From Pterobdella sp. o SKG-2022 (Eukaryota > Annelida > Clitellata > Hirudinida > Piscicolidae), in NCBI GenBank assembly GCA_964035795.1, contig OZ038321.1, positions 7,476,079 through 7,540,078 on the forward strand: 64,000 nt of DNA, read 5' to 3'. Shown here in pieces: positions 39,201-50,491 of the stretch (its first letter is position 1; each line of letters starts with the position of its first letter). The notes under the pieces are model-generated. The model saw nothing but the letters and a program-made list of their open reading frames with translations. It did no database searches and was not told the DNA's origin. Both the position numbers and the translations under genes were made by a program.

Positions 39201-42200
39201 TGGAGGGTTTTTTAGGTTAGATTATGTATGTGGGAAGGAGTTTTTGGGGTAGGGATTTGATGTGTGTGACATATGAATGAGGGTAAGTAGGATTTGAGTT
39301 TGATGTGTGAGCATTTGAGGTGAATCCAATGAGGGGTGGTATGATTGCATTGGATGGAGGTTTGATATGAAGTGATTTTATGTGTACATATAGCACAGTA
39401 CCACATGGGTCTTGGGTTGCTTTCCACATCTCCTGCGAGAAGCAGCTAAGCCCTTTTCCACCAGTCCGGGTCTTGGTGGAGGCAGCCCATAAAAAAAATA
39501 GCCTAATTTGAGGTCCTCCTCTTGAAGAGAAAGAGGACGGGGGGTGTTGAGAAAAATTTGGTCCTTTTGAGAACCACGTGTAGGCCTGCCTCTCTCGGGA
39601 CGGAAGATTGTCTTTGCCGAGGATGGTCGCAAGAGAGTGTGGAAGGAGCACATGGAGGCCATCATGAATGAGGAGAATTCATGGGATGGAATGGTGAATG
39701 TAGAAGTGGTTGAAGGTTCCATGGAACCATTTGCTATGAACAAAGTGGAGAGAGCACTAGGGATCATAAAAAATAGAAAGGCCATTGGACCAACTGGAAT
39801 TGCCAAGGAGCACGTAGCTGCTTCTCCACATGGTAAGCAAGTTATTTTGAAAATAGCAAATGAAATCCTCGATGGAAAGGATATGCCTCATGACTGGAGG
39901 ACAAGTAAAGTTGTTCCCATTTGTAAGAAAAAAGGTAGCGTTATGGACCGTGCGAGCTATCGAGGTTTAAAGCTTTTAGAGCATGGTATGAAAGTGGTGG
40001 AAAGGTTGCTGGAGAAGAGGTTGAGAAGGTTAGTGAAAGTTGACCAAATGCAACTTTGTTTTATTCCTGGCAGAAGCACAGTGAATGCTATTTTTATTCT
40101 TAAGAGAATGCAGGAAAGCTACCTTGAGAAGAATAGGAAGCTTTTTATCTGTTTTGTTGATTTGAAGAAGGCTTTTGGTCGGGTACTAAGAAAGGTGATT
40201 GAATGGGTGCTGAAAAAAAAGTTGATCCCCGAAAGGTTGGTTCAGGCAGTAATGTCGATGTACAAAGGAGCAAAAACGCGGGTTCAGGTTGAAGGTGGAC
40301 ACTCAGAAGAATTTGATGTTTGTGTAGGTGTCCATCAAGGATCGGTTCTTTACCGTTTTTGTTTTCAATGGCGCTAGATGTATTGTCTGAAGACAAAAGA
40401 AAAGGAGCTTTTTATGAACTGCTTTATTCAGATGACTTGGTCTTGATGGCAGAGTATTGGAGAATTAGAAGTACAATTCATCCTTTGGAAGGCAGCTTTT
40501 GAAGGGAAAGGATTGAAGATTAATCTTGGTAAGACAAAGGTCATGGAGAGTGGCGGTGGTAGTGGGGTTGTTGTCTTGATTAAGCTTGATCCATGTAGTG
40601 TGTGTGAGAAGAGGGCTAAGGTAAATTGTGTGAGGTGTAAGAAGGAGTTTCATGAGTGGTGTGCTAGGGTAAAGAGTGTCTTGTAAAATGAATGGAAATT
40701 TTGAATGCAGGGTTTGTATGAATTATTCAAATAATGTATGTAATAATGTTTTAAAGGTTTGTCTGAGTGAGTTGGAAAGGGGGAATAATTTTTGTTATCT
40801 AGGGGATAATATGAATGAGGGAGGAGGAAGCGAGCCAGCTGTTACACGCAGAGTAGGGCTGGGGGGGAAGGCATTCAACACTATGTCTTCTATGTTACGT
40901 GGTAAAAGACACACATGAAATATTAAAGGACAAATTTATAGGACATGTGTGAGGCCTGTTATGACATATGGCTCAGAAACCTGGGTAGTAACATCCGTTA
41001 AAGAGAGTATTCTGAGAAGAGCAGAAAAACAGATTCTTCGAATGATGTGTGGTGTGAAGCTAGCTGATGGTGTGAGTACAAAGGAGTTGATGTTTAGATT
41101 GGGGTGTATAGTACGATTGTTGAAATGGTGAGACAAGGAAGTTTGAGAAGGCTGGGGCATGTTGTAAAGAAAGGGGATGAGGATTGTGTTGAGCAGGCTT
41201 AGAGGTTTGATGTGGAAGGTAGTAGAGGAAGGGGAAGGCCAAGGTTAGCTTGGAAAAATATGATGGAAAACCTTTGTGGTGGACTTAGATTAGATCTTGA
41301 AGATGCCTATGACAGAGTGAAATGGAGAGAAAGGGTTAGGTCATGGAAAGAAGTCAGTGATCTCTTGGAAAAGGGAAAGATGCTGACTATAATAAAATGA
41401 TACTAGTGTCTCCAAATTGAGATTGCTTTTCTGTTATAACTCGAATAACAGTAAACTTTAATAGCAGATATTTTTGTCATTCAGCTTGTCAGCCCCAGTT
41501 ACTGGGGCATGTACAGCAGTATAATCTAATTGGATTCTATTTTTAAATATTCATACACATTTGCAACACACGAATCTTATTATTACAGGTGGGAGCATCT
41601 TTCAGCATTTTCACTATATTTATCACATTATAACATTTAATTTATCACCATGATATCGATTAAAAGTTTTCTATAAGTTAAAAATACAGAAACACTCAAA
41701 ATATATTGTCTTCAAATCTCCCACACTCAACTTCACTACAATCTTGCTCTTGTGTATCAACAAATATAATCCAATCAAATCACTTCACTCAATCATTCTT
41801 CACTCTCATAGAACAGAGAGGATAATTATTATGAAAAGATTGATGGTTCGGAGTTTGAGGTGTCTCGAGTCGCCTTTAAAGATGGGTCTTCATACTACAA
41901 ACTCAATGACCGTAAGGTGGGTGTCTACCTTTCATGAAAATACTGCTGTCATCATTGTCATTTTATGTCCGTTTCCATGCTTTCTTGGAAATTATTTATT
42001 TAAACATGTAATTATGACTTACTTGTCGACCCCATGATTTTCAATTTAAAAAATTTTCAAAACTTTACATTGACAGTTCCACACGTCAAATCTTTTTTGT
42101 TATCCATACTTAAATTTTAAAAAGATCAATTGAGGATTCATACATTTATTTAAAAGGAAAGCTATAATTTTCGACAAGTATAGCCTTATCATAAAACATT

Positions 42201-45200
42201 AGCATAATGTCTCTGAAAAGTTATTCATACTTCTTTTTTTTTTATTTTTTATTTTTATTATTTATTATTATTATTATGCAGGTGCACTTTAAGGAAATAG
42301 AAGATGCTTTGTTGTCAGCTGGAGTGGATCTAGTACACAACCGTTTCCTCATCCTTCAAGTCATTATTATTGTTGTTGATAAGGGTTTTGAAGTTTTTAT
42401 TATTATTATTTTTTTTATATTTCCGGTCTGGTGCCTAACGTGCAATTACAGAATGGTAAACTGTCAAAATAAAGCCAGAACTACTACCCAGTTTTCTAGC
42501 AGAACTCTCAATGTTCGAGGTTTAACTAGCGAGACAAAAAGAGAATGCTTAGGTGAACTTTTTGACGACTACAACTTGGACGTACTTTGCCTCCAAGAAA
42601 CAAAAACAAAAAACGAGGAAACAATACAACAAAAAAACAGCACTCTACACTTACTCTCTTAGAGCACACACCACTACGGTCTCGGATTTGCAGTAAGTAA
42701 GAAATCGACTACAACAGCAACACAACAAAAACAAGAAAACCAAACACATATCAATGTCAAAATAACTAATAGTGAAGTCAACTCTGCCATAAAATCACTC
42801 AAAAACAATAGATCACCAGGCTATGACAATATTGTAGCAGAAATGATGAAAATATTGAATAGTACAACCATTGACAAACTTACTCATATAATAAACAACA
42901 AACAACCTCACCAACTTGGCCTTGGCATCCTACTCCTTATACCAAAACACAATAAAACCAAAAAAGTAGAAAACACCAGACCAATAATACTACTCTCCAC
43001 CATTAGAAAAATAATATCACTCATCACTCTAAATAAACTAAGACCAACAATAGAAAACTACCTATCACCCAGCCAAGCTGCCTATAGGAAAGATAGATCT
43101 ATAGAAGACATTGTATGGACACTCAAACTAGAAATAGCAAGCACATTAAGCACCAATGACAAAATCACAATCCATGGCATAGACTTATCCTCAGCCTTTG
43201 ACTCGGTCAACAGAGTAAATATGATGGAGATATTGAATACAATCTGCTCCGAGGAAAATATGAAGTTGATACATTTTCTACTCAATGACATCAGTCTGAG
43301 AGTGAGAACCAAAGAAGTAGGACCCACTTTTGACACCAATATTGGCATTCCTCAAATAGATGGTCTCAGTCCAGTACTTTTCACCATATACCTAAAAGCA
43401 GCGTTGAGAGAAGTCAGAAATAATGTCCATGCCCAAGACATTGCATATGCTGATGATGTTGATTTCATTAGCAAAGATGGCGTCAACCTAAATATAGTGG
43501 AAAAAATATTGGAAAAGTGGAATCTAAAAATGAATCCCACGAAAACAGAGACTCTCAAAATCGGATCAGACAACGAGTGGAAAAATGCGAAAAAACTGGG
43601 CATGCTACTCGATACAAAACAAGAGTGAAAAAGGCGAAAGCAGCTAACAACAATGGCAATGTTCAAGCTAAAAAATATGAAACTTGAGCATAACAAGAAA
43701 CAAAAATATAAAAATCTACAAAGCTTACGTTCAAAGCATCATGCTTTTTGGTTGTAGCACGTGGGCAATGGACAAGGGGATGGTTAGATCGGTGGACAGT
43801 TTCAACCGAAAAATGGTGCAGTATGTATGTGGGGTTTTCTGGCCAAACCGCATGAAAACAGAAACCGTGAATGCCCTGGTTGAACCAGCCTCTCAAATCG
43901 TGACAAGGTGACGCTGGCAAATGTTAGGCCATATTCTGCGCATGGATAATCTGGTTCCAGTTAAACAATCCACCATCAATTGCCTCAAGAAAAAAAACGC
44001 AAAGCGTGGAAGACCTAGCACCAGCCTTCTCACAACGATCAAACACGATCTAAAAGCCCACAAACTAAACATAGATCAAGCAGTTGAACTGGCGCAAGAC
44101 AGGGACCTATGGAAGCTGGAGGGAAGCCGTACACCGGCGAACGAAGATCTTTGAAAATATTTGAACACTCAATTTTATCTCTATTTTTGTCTCTTTGAAA
44201 CCCTCATAAATAAATAATTATTATTTTTTATATTTATTGTCATTTTTTTCACCATATGATTTTCTATTTTATTAAACATTATTTTTCTCAATATGGTTTG
44301 CTATTATTCGTTTTAATTATTACTGTTATTATGCTCACCAGGGAGAGGTGGAGCAGATATCTCTGATGAAGGCTAAGGCAGTGAAGAAGGGGGAGGATGG
44401 GTTGCTGGAATTCCTTGAGGATATCATTGGCAGTAACAGGTAACATTCTAATAATAACGAAAAATCAATAGCGGGTAAAAATGACTTCATTAATAATGAA
44501 AATAAAATTAATATGAACGACAATAATAATAATAAAATGATGCAGATTTCAGGACCCCATAAAGCTGGTAGAGGAACGTCTGACCCACTTGACTGAGCTC
44601 AAAGCCACCAAGGTTAGTGGGTTGAAGTTGAATCACATGTGTGTTTGTGTTCTAGTGGAATTTTAGTTGGAGTATCTATAAATACTTCAACTAAAATTCC
44701 ACTACAAAACAAAGTATTTATACATACTTTAGCAGGCTTATATGATGGCTTACTTGGTTAATATTGCGCACAGTTACGGAGAGTGAAGTTAGTTGAGAAG
44801 CAAAAGGAGGAGTTGAAAGAAGAGAGGAACGTTGCTGTCGAGTTTCTACAGCTGGAAAATGACATCACCAAAGCTAACAATGCTCTCATCCAGATCAACC
44901 TGTATGCTATTTGGCTAGTGCCAATTGTATTCGTTGTCATCATTTTTAATACTGCTATCAAGAATAAAGATTAATGTGCAGACAAATTTTAGAAGATTTT
45001 TTTAGAATTTCCCTATCAATTTTTTATTATTACTATCTTTATTATTATTTTGTTTTAGACTATTGTGTTTGAAGGATCAATTTATTTAAGTTATGGTAGT
45101 TTTTTATCATTATTTTGTCATATTTCCATTCCTAATGTTTTTCGTTTTACTTGTCAAGACTGAGGATTTCTACAGATAAAAGTTATACTGTTTCCATTAT

Positions 45201-48200
45201 TTATTATTTTTTTTTATATTTTGTCATTTATTATATTATTATTTTCATTCTTATTATTATTATCAGTCTGAAAGTGACAGAGCAGTCGAAGGAAGTGAAG
45301 GAGGCATTGGAGGAGAAGAGTAAGGAGTTGGAGGAGGTGAACAAAAAGTTCATTGAGGTGACAAGCTTATGATAATGAGACATTAATATTCGTTATATTT
45401 CAATACTGGTATTAATAACCACTATCGTAATAATAATAATAAGCTTTGGGGTCTGATACTAATGGTAATAACCATAACAATAAACTTGTTCCACTTTTTG
45501 TTCTAGGTTGAAAATCTGTTGAAAGAGAAAACGAAAAGCCACCAAGAATTCATAAAGTATGCATCATAATTAACATTAATAACCAATCTAAAAACATTTG
45601 ATATATGGAAATGGCGTTGAAGTTTGAAAGATATGATGATTATTATAGGTTGAAAAAGATTCTGCTTTCATTGACTTTAGAATGAATGGTTTGTTCATTT
45701 ATTAATCATTAATCAACCAAGAAAATGCGCCAAAGTGATGAAGAAAAAGGACGAGAACAAAGAGAAGTTTCAGAGATATGAAGAGAGGGATGTAGAGGTA
45801 CAAGTTGAGGTGAAGCATGTTCTATCTACTGTGAAGAAGCTTGAGGAGAAGATTAAAAAAGAGGAGTCCACGGTGGGTGGTTGAGTTGGTAGGTGTTTAA
45901 GCGTTTGTGAATAGGTGTGTGGTGAGATCTGATGGTTGTGAGATATTCCTATTCACTTATTGGTTCATTTATTGAATAGTTTATGTTTATTTTTTTTTCA
46001 TATGCTTTACTCATTATTTTTTTTAGTTTTTCTTTTCAATTTTTTTGAGTTTCATTGAAATACAATGACTTAAAACCACAGCTAGAAGAGTATAAGCAAA
46101 TCCCAGACAAGCAACTGAAAGAATTAGACGTCCTGGAAAAGAAAAGAAAAAAGATAGCAGAAGAAAAGAAAGAAGAGGAGATTAAGTTTGATGAAGTGAT
46201 GGCAACATTCCAAAATGAGACGAAGGACTTGCAGGTTGACAAGTTTGCCAAGGAGTCGAAACTGCTCGAGCTGCAAAAGACTGTCAATGAGAACAAGCAG
46301 AAGGTGAGTGTGTTGTTATTTAGTTTGAGTTTGAATTTTAATCTGATTTTTTAGGACCATTGGCTTTTTCTAAATTATCAGTATTAGTACTTATGAATGC
46401 TTCTCACGTAATGTTTTAGAATGTTTCTCTGTTGGCAAGAATTATTAACCATATGTAGGTATTATACATCAAACTTCCCCTTGAACCTCTCAACAGTACC
46501 AACTAGCCCAGGGAGAGCTTGACTTGGCACTGAGTATCCAGAATAAGGATAAGAATAAAGCCACTGATGTTGAACGCAACATCAACCGCTTGAAAAATAT
46601 TATCAAAGAGAAAAGCGTGTATGTGCGTTTGTTTATTTAGTTGTCTGCCTTTTAGCTTTTTGTGTTTTTTTTTTTTGCTTGCTTGACTGATTTTTGTTTT
46701 TTATTTGCTTTTTGGCCTTGTTTGATGCCTTATTTGACTGATAGTTTTTTTAATGATACAACCAATAGAGTGCTAAAAGACAGTGAGGAGAAGTTGCCAG
46801 ATGTGAAAGCCTCCTTGGACACAGCCACCAAGGAGCTGTCACTGCTGAACAAGAGTGATAAAGACAGGAAGGATTTGGTTTGTATCTGTAGTTTTCCTAT
46901 TGACATTACGGGTATTTTATTAAATTCTGTCATTGTGTTTTTACGATTGCTGTAATAAAGATGCTATGGCAGAAACTTTCTTTTCAATTTCTTTATTTAT
47001 GTTAAATATCTTGAACATTGTATTCACATTTTCATTCAAAAGTTTTCAAGGCATTCAGTGCAATAATTCATGCTTATATTAAGAGATCATGTTTTGGTAG
47101 TCGATAGTATTACATCATCGGTTGATCGCAATTGTCCCGCAGTGTGTGTTCACTATTAAATTATAAAAACGCTTTGAACTACATGGAAAGACGCTTTTTA
47201 AATACTAAATACCATTAAATAAGCCAATCATTTGGCCCATCTGTGTTACACCATGCAGATCAGGGAGCTGAGTGTGAAGGTTGAGGTGGCTCGGAGTAGT
47301 TTTATGAATGCTCAGAACAGCAATAAGGTTTTTCACTGTAATTTTTTACTTCAGATTTCTATCGACTTTATTACTGTTGTAACATTCATAATCAGGATTT
47401 TGTTGATTTCAATTATATTGCTATTATTATTTTGTTGTCTTCTCAGGTACTTGAGTTCTTGATGGGATTGAAGAAGTCAGGCAAAATTCCCGCTATCATT
47501 GGCAGATTAGTGAGTGGTCATCTGTGGTGGGATATTATTGATGTGGTTCTTATAGTGGTTATCAGGGTCGTGAAAGAATTTGGTTGTTCATGATGATGTT
47601 TAGTTCATTTTACTATGTATGGGTTAATGGTGAATCACTAAATATTAATATTGTCATTAATGTTTTTATTATTATTATCATTATTATTATAATAATTATT
47701 ATTTTTTATTTACTTTCAACATTCTTGTTTCATCAACCTTTCCTGATTCAAACCACCTTGAAAACGACTGACGATTGCTATTCTCAGCATTATACATTTG
47801 TAATCTAGGGGGACTTGGGGGTCATAGATGAGAAGTATGACGTGGCAATATCAACGGCATGTGGTCTTTTGGATTACATTGTGGTGCAAGACATGAATTC
47901 CGTTCAGGTCTGTTTGGTGTGTTGAGAATTGGGATGGTAAATACAATAATAATACAGTAAAAATAGTGAATGAATACATATACATTAGGATGAGAATTAA
48001 ATAATAATGTGACATATTAACATAGTAATTTGACAAATAAAGAAATAAAACAAGAGTCAAAAATAAAAAATTAATCCCAAAGCTAATACCAAAATAACAA
48101 ATTAACGATAATAACAACATTAAAAACAAAAAACCACTCTAACATCAAAATGATAGTATCGACAGTAAACAAGTAACCACACTACCAATGAACAGAGGTG

Positions 48201-50455
48201 CATAGAAGAGCTACAGAGGGCAGATGTGGGAAGGGCATCCTTCATCGGTCTTGATAAGATGGCTGTGTGGAAGAAGCACTGTGTTGAGAAGAAATTCTTG
48301 TATGTTGAGTTGTTTGTGATGTTTTGTTTTGTTTGGTGGGATGCATTGTTTTATGTCATCTGTTGTTTTGTTTTCAGTTTCGGGCTATAGGCTTTGTTTA
48401 CTTACGTATGTTTTCTATGTTGTTTGTTGTTTTGAAATCTTCTGTTGCATCTTTTTTGCTTAATACTTCTAATTTTTTCATAAATTGAATAAAAATCATT
48501 CAAAAGCTAACTATGTTATCCAATGTCTATGCTACATCTCCACACACACAGCCCAGAGAAGGCACCCCGTTTGTTTGACCTTGTAAGGATCTCTGACCCT
48601 GCTTTAGCACCTGCTTTCTACTTTGCTCTGAGGGACACCTTAGTGGCTAATGATATTAATCAGGCCACAAGAATAGCTTATGGGGCTACCAGGTATCGAG
48701 TGGTCACTCTTGGAGGAGATATGGTTGAGTTATCAGGTGGGTGTGAGGGAGGAGGGGAAAGGTGGGTTATTTTGTATCTGTGTGCTCAATTGTGGTGTTA
48801 TTTGGTCTCATGGACTCAATGGGTTTTATTTAGCCATAATAGTATTCATCATGATTTGATTTGATATAAAAGTTATTTTTACATTTACCATAATGATACA
48901 ATTGTTAATCAGCGTAGTGTGATGTCACATGAATCATTACTCACAGGAACTATAAGTGGAGGAGGCAAGGTGATGAAGGGCAAGATGGGCAGTCACATCA
49001 AGGAGGACATAAAGCCTAAGGATCTCAACCAGATGGAGCAAAAACTAGATGAGGTTGCTAATCTGTGCCACCTTGCATTGCTACTGATGTTTTTATTCTA
49101 ACATGTTTATTATTCTTTCTTTTCATCTTCATCAAAAGTATGTATTGCCTTTGCTGTTATTATCATTGTCTTGTTTATATTGACCTAAAAATAGATTTCA
49201 AATGATGAATATAATGATTAGTATTGTTAGTTTCAACATTTAACTACCCCAACAACAACAACGACACCTTCCACAGATGCAACGTGAAGCTCAGAGCTTT
49301 CTGGAGGAAAAGTACAAGGTGCAACAGAACATTGAAGCACTTCAGAAGCAACACAGGCAGCTCAACATATCTCTGCAGATGACCTCCCATGAAATCAAGG
49401 TTCAACTGTTTCCTTGTGCTTCATTGCTGTTGTTATTTTTACTTACATTTGTCTATGTTTTTTGAAGAGGTACTCAAACTTCTTCTGTTTGGAGGTGGTT
49501 CATGCAGTAGAAAATGACTTTAATCTGTTGAAAGGAAATAGAACTCTGTTCTAAAAAATTTGCATACTCAATGTAGTTGAATGGAGAAAAGATTAGCTGA
49601 CTACTATCTACCTCAGTTAATGGGGCACAAACATTTGTTTAATATAAAAGGATGATGATGTTTACTATTATATAAAATTTGACTTATCATATTTAATTGA
49701 TTGCTCATAAATCAAAATACTAATAGTAACAATATAAATTTTCATTATTTTTATTATTGTTCACCCAAAATGCTTGGCAGAGTCTTCAAGAGCAGGTGAG
49801 GGGCTTTGAGGATCAGATGAATGAGTTGCAGGCAAGGATCAAAAATACCAAGTCGGATGAAATGAAGATGAAGATGCTCGAGAAAAATGTGGAAAAGCTT
49901 AGAAAAAGTTTGCTTTGTTCTAGTCATACTTTACTCCTAAATACTTGTTGTGAATGCTTTGTTAATGTGATGTTTTGGAATGCAGAGTACGATGAGGTGC
50001 AAAAGGTGGCAACAGGCATGGAAGATGAAATACACAAGTCAGTATGAATTTTCCATTGAAATTAACTATTAATTATTTTGTTATTAAAATTTGTAGCATT
50101 ACCAAAATAAATGAATGCGTTTAAATCAAGGTCGATGGATACAATAATAATACTAATGGTACCTTCACTAGAATCCAAACTGAAATAATGGACATAGGAG
50201 GGAACCAGTTCAAGGCGATAGAGACAAAAAAAGAGGCTTTGACCACACAGCATGAGCAAATAACCACTGCCATCAACAAACTCACTGTGGCCAATAAGAC
50301 TGCTTTACGGTTGCTTTGTAGTGTTGTTGATTCAGGGTGGTGGTGATGAGATGAACAATTTTGATTGCATGACCATAAGTATCAATATGAAATTATATGG
50401 GAAAAAGGAGGAGAGTTTCGCTTGCATGATGCATATAAGACTAAGTTAACACTAA

Positions 50456-50491
<36 letters not shown>

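Larger units (their letters stand above)
35125..41398 (+). mobile_element. RTE-like LINE in SMC4 intron 3, split by two later insertions
   Basis: Plus-strand pieces of one ORF2: endonuclease part 35125-35440 ([20 protein letters not shown]), linker 35790-36284 ([20 protein letters not shown]), RT 39602-40500 ([60 protein letters not shown]), zinc finger [20 protein letters not shown] near 40590, and C-terminus to 41398 ([44 protein letters not shown]). It is 5'-truncated, with frameshifts and stops (for example after [10 protein letters not shown]). A Helitron-like element (35443-35779) and a minus-strand LINE (36285-39601) interrupt it. Confidence 0.88.

Noticed and set aside
36796..39220. 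Plus-strand Val/Trp/Leu-rich frames in SMC4 intron 3
   Set aside because: They are antisense shadows of the C/A-rich minus-strand LINE.
35443..41529. Terminal inverted repeats bounding one large DNA transposon that carries an RT
   Set aside because: The inverted copies at 35443 and 41409 looked like TIRs, but the first sits inside the LINE ORF and further copies occur elsewhere alone; they are independent Helitron-like insertions.
44783..44974. Small membrane protein (ends [20 protein letters not shown])
   Set aside because: The front is an SMC4 coiled-coil exon and the hydrophobic end is read-through into the intron.
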